Shown here: in pieces, positions 24,324 through 35,060 of the stretch
Layout: the number at the start of each line of letters is the position of its first letter
Position numbering within the stretch: position 1 is the first letter of the stretch
Position numbers and translations under genes: made by a program
Assembly: GCF_003573695.1 (NCBI RefSeq)
Contig: NC_039358.1
Location: 193,416,418-193,480,417 of the forward strand
DNA: 64,000 bases
From: Papaver somniferum
Lineage: Eukaryota > Streptophyta > Magnoliopsida > Ranunculales > Papaveraceae
Direction of reading: 5' to 3'
Notes under the pieces: generated by a model
What the model saw: the letters and a program-made list of their open reading frames with translations, nothing else
Told to the model about the DNA's origin: nothing
The model's database searches: none

Positions 24324-25523
24324 CGCTAAAATCCACGCTTGAACTAAATTTTGAGATCTCGTCGAAATTGAAATATTTCTCGGCCAGAAGTTCGAGAATA
24401 TGCTAGCACAGACTAGAGTATCTAACTTTTGATACTGGTAATACTTATTGTGCTACTAAAATTTACACCATTACTATGTGATTCCCAAAAATGGGAAGTG
24501 ATCGATCTATCTGATACGTACGTAGAAATAATACTTTATGATCCAGAAGTACCATATACGAATATAATGCATGCATTATCTTGTTGTGTTCTAACTATTG
24601 TTTTGCAGGTTATATTTTTAGAGGCTGAAATTAATTCTACGGTATTTATGAGTTTACAAAAGGACTTTCATTGTTATGCCTGAAGTTAAAGCGGAAAACT
24701 GAATTTGGTGTGCAAATGGGCGGAGGATTTAAATGCGAGGTGTACAATGGCGATTGTTCACCCGGCGCAAAATCTGGCAGTCAATTCTCCATAAACTGAA
24801 CTTAGTAAAGCAGTTTTTCTAAAGGCTGTAAGATGTCCACACCACCAACCGCTTTAAGAAGTCATGCTTCAGGGGGAGTAGACTCGTAGAATCATAGGCT
24901 GGACTTAAACGCGTTGTACTCTTTTTCCTTCATCAAGATTTTGTCCCCAGGGGTTTTTCTTATCAAGGTTTTAACGAGGCAGCATATGCGTATCCAGCAC
25001 TGTCATTGGGTTTGTCCCACGTGGTTTTCCAGACAAGGTTTTTAACGAGGCAACATGCTCTTCGACGTCGGCATTATTCTGAATTTTGGTGGTCAGATTT
25101 TGTCCCAAGAGATTTTCCTGGCACAAGCGTTCAGGTTTTGTCCCCAAGTGGTTTTCCTGACGCAGGCGTTCAGGTTTTGTCCCAAGTGGTTTTCCTAACG
25201 CAATTTTTGATGATGGAAGTATTTCTCGGCGCTAAGGTTTTATCCCAAGTGGTTTTCCTGGTGCCGGTGTTCAGGTTTGTCCTAAATGGTTTTCCTGACG
25301 CAACTTTGACAGAGGAAGCACTTCATGACGGTGACCAACCTCACTCTAAGTTCAGGTTTTTCCTAAATGGTTTTCCTGACGCGATTTCGACGACGGGAGA
25401 AAATGTGCAACTAGCATTATCACTTTGAAGCTACCGATGTCGTACTCTTCAAATGAATTTTGTCCCACTGGGTTTTACCGACAAGGTTTTTAATGAGGCA
25501 ACGTTCTAGAAGGCGGATCATCC
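24324..25523 (+). other. Non-coding internal region of the copia element (right part) with a second hairpin array
   Basis: Continuation of the copia internal sequence after the nested insertion. Two more CCAGAAGT-loop hairpins lie at 24377-24398 and 24537-24556, so the same motif class flanks the insertion. From about 24927 to 25485 a different unit recurs about nine times: TTTTGTCCCA, a short spacer, then TGGTTTTCC. In most units complementary arms enclose it, for example GCGTTCAGG with CCTGACGC at 25127-25163 and CGGCGCTAAGG with CCTGGTGCCG at 25227-25266. A single such block before the 3' purine tract is familiar from plant copia elements; the multiplication is not. No protein domain is visible; the 140-codon frame at 25006-25428 simply translates this repeat. 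Confidence 0.65.
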
Positions 25524-25532
25524 AAGGGGGAG
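25524..25532 (+). other. Polypurine tract of the copia element
   Basis: AAGGGGGAG lies directly before the TGTTGTG of the 3' LTR, the expected primer site for plus-strand DNA synthesis, and fixes the orientation as +. Confidence 0.75.
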
Positions 25533-25832
25533 TGTTGTGTAAAGATATTGGTGGCTGATCCACTGACAAGAAGATAAACACTAACTGACCTTAACCATTA
25601 AGGATCATTTGTAATAATGACACATAAGATTATGACGTGTCATCAAACTATTCTCAATGAATGACTATAAACAGTCATCATACATTTTGTAAAATTCAAT
25701 TAAGAGAATGTAACAGAACACCCTCCCCATTTCTCTTTAGTTGTACGACATGAAGTACTATACATACAGTACTTTAACCCAAGTTAGTTAATTATCCTTA
25801 GTCAATTAAGCAAGATCTTATTATTACATAAA
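25533..25832 (+). repeat. 3' LTR of the copia-type element
   Basis: 300 bp, five substitutions from the 5' LTR, followed by AGTGG (25833-25837), which equals the five bases before the 5' LTR. Confidence 0.88.
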
Positions 25833-25837
25833 AGTGG

Positions 25838-26188
25838 TTTTATACTGGCGTATTGATGACAAAAAAACTTTCAAACCATATTGATGACAAATCGGTAGAA
25901 TGATATAGTACTTACTAACCTTCCTACCAAATCTCTTATGCGATTTAAGGTAAGTTAAGTTGGGTAATCCTCTGACTTGAGAATGTCCTTGAGAACGGCG
26001 GAAAGCAATTTGGTGGTACGCTTTAAAAATAATTAAATTAGAAAGGAATTTGGTGGGAATTTAAGCATCAAATCTAGTTTGTTATGAAAATCTGTAATAC
26101 AGGGAAAAAAGTGATCACACCTTGGTAATAGATGAACTGGACTGCTGTTGATTATGTTCATTACTCTCTCTCTTTCTCTCGACGTTTC
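25838..26188. other. Host spacer between copia element and second hAT element
   Basis: It would join directly to the sequence ending at 5807 before the copia insertion. No coding or RNA feature is visible. Confidence 0.5.
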
Positions 26189-27367
26189 GTTTGAGTTAGG
26201 GGTGCACATACCCTACCCATATCCGCCAATCCTATCCTACCCGCCAGTGTTTTAACCGTATCCTATCCTATCCACTATTTGGCGGGTAGGGTAACGGGTA
26301 AAGATTTTCTTAACCGCCGTTAGATGGATAGGGTGACGGATAAAGCTCGAAATTATCCTACCCTACCCGCCTACCCGTCTAATACTGAAAAGACAAAGTA
26401 ACCCTTGTATTGTTTTCTCCTCCTGCCTATTTTTTTGTTATTTTAAAACATAATAGGGGTAAATTACAAAGTAAATGGATTTTCTCTATCGAACCATTTC
26501 ATCGCTTTTCATTTGAACCATTTTTCTCTGTTTTCATTCGAAGTAGCGAAGTGGTGATTTTCTGCAGAAGAAGTGAAGTCTGGGTTTCGATCTGAAGCTG
26601 AAGATGTAAGTGATTTGTGTGTTCGATTTGTGTCTTATGTGTTTGAATCTATTTTTTGCTCATCTCAATCCACTTTCTTTATCTCTGCAGAAGAGAATTT
26701 AGGGTTTCAGGATGCAAGTGCAGTTTGAGGTTTTGAGGGTTTCGATCTGAAGATGTAAGTGTTTAAAGATTTCAATTTGTGTTTTGATTTGGGTTTCGAT
26801 CTCAGTAATCATCTCCGTCTTCATATGAGTAATCAGTTGAGTAATAAGATCTAGGAATTTAGCTGAGAAATTAACATGCATGTTAACTGATTGATGAATT
26901 TCTCGTAGAAATTTACTCAAACGTAATAGTTAAAACCCATGTCTTTAAATGTAAAAAGTTTTAATATTTCAAACGGGTACTAAATCTATTTTTTGAATGC
27001 CAATTCGGTATTTAAAACTCCTTTTAGAAGCCAATAATGTAGCATTTTCTGTCTTGCAGCTCATTACCTTTGTACATTAGTTGAAGAACCCTTTTCCTTT
27101 TCGTCTCATTTGAGTTACCTCAAATATGTAAAAGCATAAGAAACTGCAGTTTCTGTGGACTTTTCTAGCTTCTGTGTTTTTCTTGTGAGCCCTTTTATGC
27201 GCACCTTGATTCTTGTGTTAGCTTAGAAAAGAATATATCCACTCTACCATCTGGTTATGATGGACTTAGGGTTTGCTTACATCGCATCTTAGTGTCACAT
27301 GTATTTTGCAGTGCCAACTCTTAATTGTAACGTTCGTTTTGTCGTAACAAATGTTTTATTATTGCAG

Positions 27368-27463
27368 ATTCAAGGCGCGGTGTTTGATTTTCCAGAGGAG
27401 ATTGCAAAAAAAATGTTTAGTAAAGAGATTCCTGCTGGGAACACCATTTCCAAGATCAGCAAG
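27368..27463 (+). CDS. Exon-like 32-codon segment inside the hAT element, possibly captured
   Basis: An acceptor TTATTGCAG precedes and a donor AAG|GTGGGT follows a 96-nt open segment in phase 0 (IQGAVFDFPEEIAKKMFSKE, then a short tail ending SKISK). The composition is protein-like, and the segment does not resemble any part of hAT transposases known to me. The origin is not recognised. hAT elements can pick up host exons, and this is the simplest reading; an alternative is a divergent N-terminal transposase exon. No neighbouring exon in a compatible phase was found. Confidence 0.4.
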
Positions 27464-28090
27464 GTGGGTGGGTTTCTAAATGTTTGTCAAATGTCCTTCT
27501 ACTACTGCTTCCATGTGAAGTTATTGTTGAAGTTGGCTAACAAGCTAGTACAACCACTAGGTTAACAATGTTATGCTGTTCGGACATTGTATTGTCCTGT
27601 ATATAGTGTAATACATCCTATGGAATTATTATTCAATTATTTGTATCTTAAGTTAAATGCATTTTTCGCTGATCGATGATTCACAGAAAAAAGTAATGAG
27701 AAAATGACCAAGAGTGCTTTCATATTTGCACTCTTGGTCATTTTATTTCTTTCTTTTTAGCCTTTGTTTTCTGCAGACCTTATTATTTCTTATATCTGGT
27801 CTAAACTTTGTAAATGTGATTGAATCATCTGCATTCGGATGTATCATGATGAAGGTTAAACTTATAGTTGTTTCTTATTTTTTTGTAGACAGTAGACAAT
27901 AACAGTTGAAACTTCTGGCAGTCTCGTCCTGATGTACATGTATGTCATAATCAGAGGTAGAGTTGCAGGTACTTTGTGCTATTGATTGCATCTACTCATT
28001 TGTTCCCCAAAACTGAACTGAATTGAAGTAGGGTTCTAAGTTCTATTTGTATACCTTACTCTTCTCAATCTCATATTCATCTTTCAGGGT

Positions 28091-28196
28091 CTCGTTGTCT
28101 TGGCCATTAATCTATTGTTGCTCACTGTTTTGTTGTCTTGGAACATTGTTGCTCACTGTTTTGTTGTCTTGGCCATTAATCTATTGTTTCCTGCAC
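28091..28196 (+). repeat. Short tandem duplication within the hAT element
   Basis: The words TTGTTGTCTTGG and TTGTTGCTCACTGTTTTG recur two to three times with GCCATTAATCTATTG at both ends, showing a local duplication of about 30-50 bp. Confidence 0.6.
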
Positions 28197-28684
28197 GGTG
28201 TGATCGTAGTTTACTTAATACTACATACTTGTCTAGTTTTACGGTAAAACTTTACTTAATACTTGAAACCATTCACCTGAGTTTTATTTATGGTCTTATC
28301 ATAAGACTCTTATGGGTTGTCAGTGCCAGTGCAGTTGAAAACACAACCAAAGCAAGAATTGCCAAAACAATGAAGCATGATAAATAACATGCTTCTTATT
28401 TTTCAACTGCCTATGCAGCATGATAAATAACATGCTTTATTGATCGTCTCTTTTCATAATCTGTTAACATCATATTGTAAGAACATGTTGCATGTAATAG
28501 GTGTTATGACTTATGCTAGGCAACAACATGTCCCATCAGGGAAATGTTTCACATTAATTCTCACACTTAACCTCTGCTTTCTATTCATATCACTTGTTCT
28601 TTGCCTTATAACCTCTTTTTGTATTGGGAACCTTTTCTCTAGATGCAGTATTCTTCTACAGTAGAAGTTCTACTTTGTTCTCAG

Positions 28685-29517
28685 GCTTAGTAACTGTTGC
28701 AGTAGCAATACTTAAATACAACAAGTATTGGGGTGAGCATAAGAACATGAATCCTTTATTGTTTATTGCTGTGCTTCTTGACCCAAGAGAAAAAGAACGT
28801 GGACTGCAAGTAATACTAGAAGACCTGATTGTGCATGATATTCCTTGGATGAAACAAAGATTGGTAAAAAATTGGTTAGATGAAGTGAACAAGGATTTTA
28901 ATGAATTATTCACAGCTTATAAGGCAGAATATATAGGTGTAGGAAGTGTGTTAGCCTCGTCGAAGTCCGTAGGTGATACTGGTGGTAGTCCTAGTCAAGA
29001 GAGTTGTAGTTCTAGTTCTACGTCACATAGAAAGAGAAGACATAAGGCCCATAGAGAAGAACGTAAAACCCAGTTATCTATAACGGAGGATGCTGACAAA
29101 TCAGAGGTGGAAAGATACTTATCGGAACAGATTTACTCACCAACAAAAGACAACAAAAATGGTTTGAAGTTTGATATACTCACTTGGTGGAAAAGCAATG
29201 CTGCAAGATTTGATATTCTATCACTTATAGCAAGAGATATACTTGCTATTCCCGTCTCTTCAGTTGCAAGTGAATTTGCTTTCAGTACTGGAAAGCGAAT
29301 ACTTGGTCATTTCCGAAGTTCTTTAAAACCCCGAACTGTGGAAGCATTGATTCTCCTACAAAACTGGTTAAGGACACCGATTGATATGGATCCATCTACA
29401 TTTGGAGCTGAAGAGAAGGAGGATGACGTCTTAGAGTCAGGTATACAACTTTCCTACATTGATTCTCCTACATTTGTCAAGTCTCTGCTGTTTTCAGTTT
29501 CTTACAATATAGTATAA
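28685..29517 (+). pseudogene. hAT transposase, C-terminal half (RNase H-like remnant and dimerisation domain)
   Basis: The open segment follows an acceptor-like TTCTCAG at 28678-28684. ILKYNKYWGEHKNMNPLLFI, then AVLLDPREKERGL, is the block found before the last part of the RNase H-like fold in RICESLEEPER-type hAT transposases. After a Ser-rich, basic linker (RKRRHKAHREERK) come SEVERYLSEQIYSP and DILTWWKSNAARFDILSLIA, then DILAIPVSSVASEFAFSTGK, RTVEALILLQNWL: the hAT C-terminal dimerisation domain (PF05699). It ends at a stop at 29515-29517. About the first 350-400 residues of a normal transposase, including the BED zinc finger and two of three catalytic acidic residues, are absent upstream. 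The retained part has no frame break, so the loss of the 5' half is probably recent. Confidence 0.85.
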
Positions 29518-30974
29518 CCATATGTATATTCCTGAATCTAAAGCTTAGAATCTAAAGAGACGAGCATAAGCATAAGGATGTCAGACCAACAAGTGATGAT
29601 TTCCTTCAAAAGAAAAAAAATTGAAGCATATGAGTTCCTTAAATGAAATGAACAGAAACCAGTTTGAGACTGTCCACTGTTGTTGTTTTTTTTTACCCAT
29701 AAGATGGTCCATTCTCATCTGTAATTGCCACTCCTCTTCTAATGAGACTGTCCACTGTTGCGATTGCATGTTGAAATAGTGAACCAACCAAAAGTCTGAA
29801 ACCTGAGTGCTCCTCTTCCCTCTCTCTTCTTTCTTTACCCATATTGCATTTTGGAGATATTGTGATAGAACTATGGAATGCAATTTTTCTTTACCCATAT
29901 TGTATTCCATAGTAGGATGTTGGTATTATTACTTGATGTTGGTATTATGACTGAATTATGTTGTGATATTACTTGATATTGTGACTGAACCAAAAGTCTG
30001 AACTTGTTGTGATATTATATTCCATAGTAGGATGTTATGATATCTCTCTTCTAACAGATACAGAACTTGTTGTGATATTACTTGATGTTGGTATTATGAC
30101 TGAACTTTGAATCAAATCATTCACTATTATGACTGAATCTAACAAGAGATAGCTTGTATGCAGATTTATTTGGTGATCTTAGTACTTATTCCATCATCGT
30201 AGATGATGATTGAAGAAGAAGGTCAATATGAAGAGCTTTTGGTGATGATATTGTTATATGAAGAACAAGGTCACGTGAAGAACATGGAATTGGGCTGGGA
30301 TTCATCGTCTATTTCAAAAAGAATACAACTCTTTTCTTGAGAATACTTTTGTTTGTACATTTTTTTATGGTTATGCTTTTGTTTCTAAATTCATCGTTGG
30401 TCTACTAGCACAACATCTATTTCTACGCTTAATCAAGTGATTACTAGATATACAAGTTATTATGGTGCTTCTCTGTGGTTTAGCAGTACCATGGACCATC
30501 ATTGTTGTGTTTCGCATGTCCATTGTTAGACATGTTTATACTTGTGGTTGAGGCTCTGTTGAGATGGCAGGAGCAGGCTTGAGCTGCTGCAATGGTAATG
30601 TTGGTGCTTGAAGTGGTTTCTGCCATTGGTTACAGGTAAGGAATTATGGAAGCATCTTAGATGGATCTGAAATGGGCACTGTAAAGAAGCAGCAGAAGAT
30701 GGTGCTTACAAAAGGAGCTGAAATTTTGTATTGCAGGTGATATAGATGGTGCTTGGAGCTACATGGAAGAAGAATTGTGTTGGTGGTAGTAAACGGTTAT
30801 ACCCGCCACCCTACCCTACCCGACCCGCCAGAGAATGGGTTGGGTAGGATCTTACCCGTTTAATGGCGGGTAAGGTGACGGGTAAATTTTTTCTTAACCG
30901 CCAGTAAACGGGTAGGGTGATGGGTATAGGCCATATCCTACCCACCCTACCCGTTGTGCAGCCCTAGTTTGAGC

Positions 30975-32087
30975 TGTCGAACGGTCCTGGTATTAGTTAG
31001 TCATGTAATTGTGTAATGTGTTAGTACGATTATAATAGTGTGTAATAGCCGGACGTCCGGTCGTTCCAGTTTTTAGTTGCTCGGGTAACAACAGCAAGTT
31101 AATTTATAAAATGATCGAATAAATGCAAAGATATGACTTCCACAAATTTAATAAGCTATATAAGTTATTTGACATGAATAGTTTAGCCTTCATACAAGCG
31201 TCAAACTTCTTGCACCTTATTTGTTATTTGGAAAATGACTACAAACAGAGGCACCCACAATAAAATTTAGCCATGAAAACCTCGCTAATAGTAGCGACTA
31301 CTTGGCCAATTTAAGCTATTAAAACCATTTCCAAAACTGATGTGCACAACCAATGACCTAAAAGATGAAAATCTCACAAATAAGATGTTTCACATATTTT
31401 TTACATAACGGGCCAGCATTTTGGGTTCCACATATTCGGGAATCCAAAACATTGAAGGAGAATCCCAAAGAAAAATTAGCAATCATTTGATTGATTCAGT
31501 TTAGTCTACGGACCCATACCAAAACACTTACAATTAGTGGCATCAGGAAAATTAGTGGCATCAGGATATTAGATGTAACCACATACCTACATACTTGCAA
31601 ATCCAACCATAATTACTTTATTTGAATAGAGGTGGGTAATATATACGAAGGATCCAAGCTATTGAACTTACTAAAATTTATTATATCCATGAAATATTAA
31701 TATGAAAAAGGTATAGAAACTAACAAAAGACCTGGCTTATAGGAGTCCAGTCCATTCTCGCAAATAAGATATAGTTATTGGATGACATCAATGTTAAAGG
31801 TTTTAAAAGGCGAGACAAAGTATAGTTTTTTAAATGGGATCGTACAACACTACCTGAAATAAAGACTGTTACAGCACAATGAAAAATGCTGCTCAAGGGA
31901 TCGTATGACACTGCCTGAAATGAGGACTGTTACACAGCTCAATGAAAAATACTGCTCATGTTGCCAAAGCAGTAATGATTGCAAGTTCTCTCCATCATAA
32001 ATCCTCAAGAATTTGGAACTGGTTACTCGCAATTGAATGTCATGAAAGTGAATCAATATACACATTAAAATAGAGTGGAGTTGTTAC
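30975..32087. other. Non-coding, low-copy-looking sequence right of the hAT element
   Basis: No coding feature is supported. It contains the 61-bp duplication at 31836-31957. It may be the downstream (3') flank of the minus-strand gene candidate that starts near 40.2 kb. Confidence 0.4.
31836..31957. repeat. Two tandem copies of a 61-bp unit
   Basis: Both copies start GGGATCGTA and share the order CACT-CCTGAAAT, GACTGTTACA, CAATGAAAAAT, CTGCTCA. They differ by scattered substitutions and one small indel. Confidence 0.75.
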
Positions 32088-32278
32088 CTTCTTCCTGTCG
32101 ATAAATTCCTTAACAGAGGAGCTAGTGTCATTTTACCATCAACCCTTCCACATAGCTGGTGAAACTGCAGTCGGCGAGCCACCCCTTCATTCTCCATGCA
32201 AACAATACATATATGTTTGCAAACTTCAATATCAAAACCACAACCTGTACTATCTTTCACTTTTTTGGGAATATTCAT
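32088..32278 (-). CDS. Candidate exon of an unidentified minus-strand gene (exon a)
   Basis: An open segment with ATG at 32278 (MNIPKKVKDSTGCGFDIEVC and on) ends at a donor AAG|GTAAC at 32087-32088. It contains several Cys and His (GCGFDIEVCKHICIVC, then RRLQFHQLCGRVDGK), which hints at a metal-binding or degraded zinc domain, but I cannot assign a family. It is the last of the exon candidates in 32-38 kb. Its phase relative to exon b could not be established, so membership is uncertain. Confidence 0.3.
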
Positions 32279-32294
32279 GGTAACTATCATTTTG

Positions 32295-32680
32295 CCCAAA
32301 ACTGGACCTTGTTGTAAGCCATTAAACTATAATCAAGGAGAGCAGTGCAAACAAATTCAGTCAGCAGAACCAACAAATTTACCCAAGTTACCGAAAGTGG
32401 AACTTGTAGTAAGCCATTGAACTATATTAACGGTAAGAGACGCGTTATACCTAACATGTTCAGTTGTATTCAGATTCATGGTAACTATCTTCTTGCCAAA
32501 ACTGGACCTTGTTGTAAACCGTTAAACTACAATCATTGAGAGCAGCGCCAACAAATTCAGTAAGCAGAATCAATAAATTTACCTAATTACCAAAACTGGA
32601 CCTTGTCGTAAGCCAATGAACTATATTAACAGCGAGAGCAATGTGAGCGAATTCAATAAACAGGATGGTTTACCTAGCAT
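32295..32680. repeat. Degenerate tandem repeat, three to four copies
   Basis: Blocks containing AAAACTGGACCTTG, TAAGCCATT-AACTATA, GAGAGCA and CAAATTCAGTA recur near 32297, 32395, 32499 and 32596. They alternate with partly shared words, which suggests repeated local duplication in an intron or 3' region. Confidence 0.65.
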
Positions 32681-33235
32681 ATTTGTTTCGTGCTCCTGTA
32701 CAAAATGAAAACCAATGAGATACGTTTTTTACCTAACATATTCAGTTGTATGCACACCAACACTACTTTCCATTAACACCAAAGCTTTTGACTTCTCCGG
32801 ATTCAGCAACTCCAACGTTATTCAGTTGTATTCATTAGCTTGACCATATAGGTCTCAGTTGCCCACCAAGCCAAAATTTTGGGGAAAAACAGAAATTGTA
32901 TAGAAAAATCAACTAAAACTTTATCACTAACTCATATGAATAAATCCAATTGGAGTGATCTGTTTTGTTATTGAGTGTAAGTTTCAAGAGCCTGAAATGG
33001 CATTCAGTCATAGTGTAACCTACCAGCCACCCACTTAGGAAGCATGCTCAGACATGGATTGATACTGAACAGATGTTATTTGTTTGAATTCTTGAATGGA
33101 TGTAATTTATTCAATCTGATTGATTATTCTTCTCTTGTTCAATTGTATAGTACACCAACGACACCTAAGTAGAAAGATATGTATGATTCTACTCTTTATG
33201 TATCAGACGATCACACAGGCTCAAAGAGTTCTTAC

Positions 33236-33305
33236 CTGTTGAAGTTCAGTAAGATATTTTCGGGCATGCTCAGATGCAGTTGGTCGTTCAGGAAGCTCAC
33301 CCAAT
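33236..33305 (-). CDS. Candidate exon b of an unidentified minus-strand gene
   Basis: Acceptor TATGAAG at 33306-33312 and donor CAG|GTAAGAAC at 33227-33236 frame a 70-nt segment reading LGELPERPTASEHARKYL, then TELQQ. Its first base completes the last codon of exon c (GA + A), so the two join in frame to ...KRTELGELPERPT. Coherent phases with canonical splice sites over two exons argue that this is or was a real gene. The family is not recognised. Confidence 0.5.
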
Positions 33306-33404
33306 CTTCATAAAGAATATATGACATTATTTATTAAAATCTATGACATGTAATGCACTTGAGCTAATAAAGCATGTAAGGTTTTCAGCCTACTCAAATA
33401 CCTC

Positions 33405-33477
33405 TGCCATCTGTGGGAGTCGAACCCACAACTTTATGGTTGAGAACCATGTGCTCTGCCATTTGAGCTAAGACAGC
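33405..33477 (-). tRNA. tRNA gene with anticodon CTC (Glu by anticodon) on a Lys-like body
   Basis: The reverse complement of this 73-nt stretch folds as a cloverleaf. Acceptor arms are GCTGTCT/AGATGGC (two G-T pairs). The D arm is GCTC-AAATGGCA-GAGC. The anticodon arm is CATGG-TTCTCAA-CCATA, the variable loop AAGTT, and the T arm GTGGG-TTCGACT-CCCAC. A- and B-box positions look normal (TAGCTCAAATGGC and GGTTCGACTCC). The anticodon is CTC. The body (TAGCTCA, GGT-CTC-AACC, GTGGGTTCGA) is closer to plant tRNA-Lys(CTT) than to tRNA-Glu, so it may be a mutated Lys gene. No intron, no encoded CCA. No TTTT terminator is close downstream, so expression is unsure. It lies inside the 277-bp intron between exons c and b, on the same strand. 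Confidence 0.8.
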
Positions 33478-33582
33478 AAGTACCATTTCCTAATGTAAGT
33501 TGGAATTTAAAAAATGACACTGAAGCACAAATTCTTCATAGACATAAAGGGATTTTAAGAAGAGAATATATCTTCAGCTTAC

Positions 33583-33642
33583 TCAGTACGCTTGAACAAA
33601 GTCATGAGAAGCATTTCACCTTCGGCAAGTAGAGTAGAGCTC
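33583..33642 (-). CDS. Candidate exon c of an unidentified minus-strand gene
   Basis: A 60-nt segment between acceptor ACTTTTAG and donor ACTGA|GTAAGC, reading SSTLLAEGEMLLMTLFKRT with two bases left over that join exon b in frame. It is amphipathic and helix-like. The family is not recognised. Confidence 0.5.
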
Positions 33643-33677
33643 CTAAAAGTTGATCAAACGCCATCAACTTTGCACCT

Positions 33678-33779
33678 TGAATAGCCAAGCAAATGTCAAC
33701 AATTTGGACCTTGTATAGCCGAGCAAATTTCAACAATTTGGACCTTGTATAGCCAAACAAATGTCAACAATTTGGACTC
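33678..33779. repeat. Three tandem copies of a 34-bp unit
   Basis: The unit TATAGCC-AGCAAAT-TCAACAATTTGGACC occurs three times in a row with one to three changes per copy. It lies in the intron upstream of exon c. Confidence 0.85.
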
Positions 33780-34418
33780 CTATCATTTCCAAGTAAGTAG
33801 CAACATCTTAGCAGAAAATATGTCCGTATAATTAAACCAAAATAAAAACAAAAGAGAAGAAACGAAAAGAAAAGGAACATTGTCTATTGAGAATGTTAAA
33901 TGATTAGCTTGGTTAAAATGCATCACCCCGTTGAAATTGTGATCAAGTTTATAGCTAGAGCTAACTTTGTCATATTTTCGAATGTAATTGCCTCTGTAGG
34001 CACCTGTATTCACCAAATTTACGGAAATCCTTCAACTGGTGGATTTCCATGAGCCAGAATGCAAGCATCCACATGCAATTAAAATAAATTCTGTAGTAAG
34101 TAAAACCATTCCCTGCACTTCTTAAAATTCTTTAAGAGTAAGAAAAAATGTGTCATTGAACTGAAAAAAGGCCAAAACATATTAGGGAACCACAATGCAA
34201 CTCATAGATCAGACTAAGCTTCCACTCATTATGATGCAAGGGCATATTGTACCTAGTGATCCACTGACGTCCTACAACTTCAATCAACTCATATGTTGTT
34301 AATTGTAAAAACTAAAATTAATAACCGAAATAGTAAAAACACCTCATCTAATTGACAATCAAGATATGCTACAATCACCTATCCTTGATCATTGTTGTGT
34401 AAAAACTGTATGACTGAT

Positions 34419-34518
34419 GCAAAGGCGTTTTAAAATGTAGACGTCAATCAAATCTTAGAAAAAATTGTAAGAAAATGTGGAGCAAAGGCGTTTTAAAATG
34501 TAGACGTCAATCAAATCT
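34419..34518. repeat. Direct repeat of about 37 bp, period 63 bp
   Basis: GCAAAGGCGTTTTAAAATG followed by TAGACGTCAATCAAATCT occurs at 34419 and again at 34482 without change; about 26 bp lie between the copies. Confidence 0.85.
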
Positions 34519-34898
34519 AAAGGTTCATTTCCATTTTTACTTTTTTTGTGGATAAATTGAGACCTGCAATTACACTAAGGATGAATAATAGATATATGTC
34601 AATAGGGCGGAGATAAAATACATGTATATTTCATCTCCAGCTTCAAGTCAGCAAACATGAATTCAAGAATTCATATCCTTTGGACAGATGAGCATGGTCC
34701 AACAGCTTGCAAACAATTTATAAACTAATAAAATGAATCACAGTTATTTTCAACTCACTCAATATGGAGTAGGCAAGTAGCCTGTGTTATTGTCCTAATT
34801 TAGATTGAGTGTACAAAATGGTGTTAACTACAACATTATCATGGTAGTTCTTACCATAAATCTCCACTGCAATCGACTTCAATTCCTACTATAGACAC

Positions 34899-34950
34899 GT
34901 TCTGTATGAGCCTGTACATGTTCTCCTAATATGCAGGCTTCCTGGACAAT
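34899..34950 (-). CDS. Candidate exon g of an unidentified minus-strand gene
   Basis: After acceptor TTATTTTGCAG the segment reads IVQEACILGEHVQAHTER and is open for six more codons until a TGA near 34880. The donor is uncertain (GTGTCT at 34893-34898 is one option). It follows exon h in phase 0, giving ...VDVVEIVQEACILGEH. The family is not recognised. Confidence 0.4.
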
Positions 34951-35060
34951 CTGCAAAATAAGGCTTAATGATGAGATAGAATTGAACATGAGCCATGATC
35001 AGAAATAGAATTCCGATAAGGTAACGGAAAATAAAAGCGCTCTGGCAACAGCCAGCATAC

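Larger units (their letters stand above)
26197..30966 (+). mobile_element. Defective hAT transposon with partial transposase (4.77 kb)
   Basis: The left end starts TAGGGGTGCACA and the right end in reverse complement starts TAGGGCTGCACA, so the termini match at 11 of 12 bases. Flanks GTTTGAGT (26189-26196) and GTTTGAGC (30967-30974) are an 8-bp target duplication with one mismatch. Subterminal regions (26215-26380 and 30795-30960) are dense in CTACCCGCC/GGCGGGTAGGG words. The interior holds a 5'-leader-like region with tandemly duplicated donor-like ends (26570-26760), one clean exon of unknown origin (27368-27463), the C-terminal half of a transposase (28685-29517) and about 1.3 kb of non-coding tail. 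The BED finger and the first catalytic aspartates are missing, so it is not autonomous. Confidence 0.88.

Noticed and set aside
25006..25428. 140-codon + strand frame at the end of the copia element
   Set aside because: Direct translation of the TTTTGTCCCA/TGGTTTTCC hairpin repeat; repetitive residues, no domain.
32088..32278. Resemblance of exon a to the end of an SBP-box (SPL) DNA-binding domain (RR-x5-CGR, D-G-K, final RR)
   Set aside because: Spacing of Cys/His is wrong, the RRRL-x-HN-x-RRR core is missing, and the neighbouring exons do not look like an SPL gene. A profile search would be needed to revive it.
33678..33779. CRISPR-like short regular repeats
   Set aside because: Contiguous 34-bp tandem repeats without spacers in plant-type DNA; no CRISPR feature.
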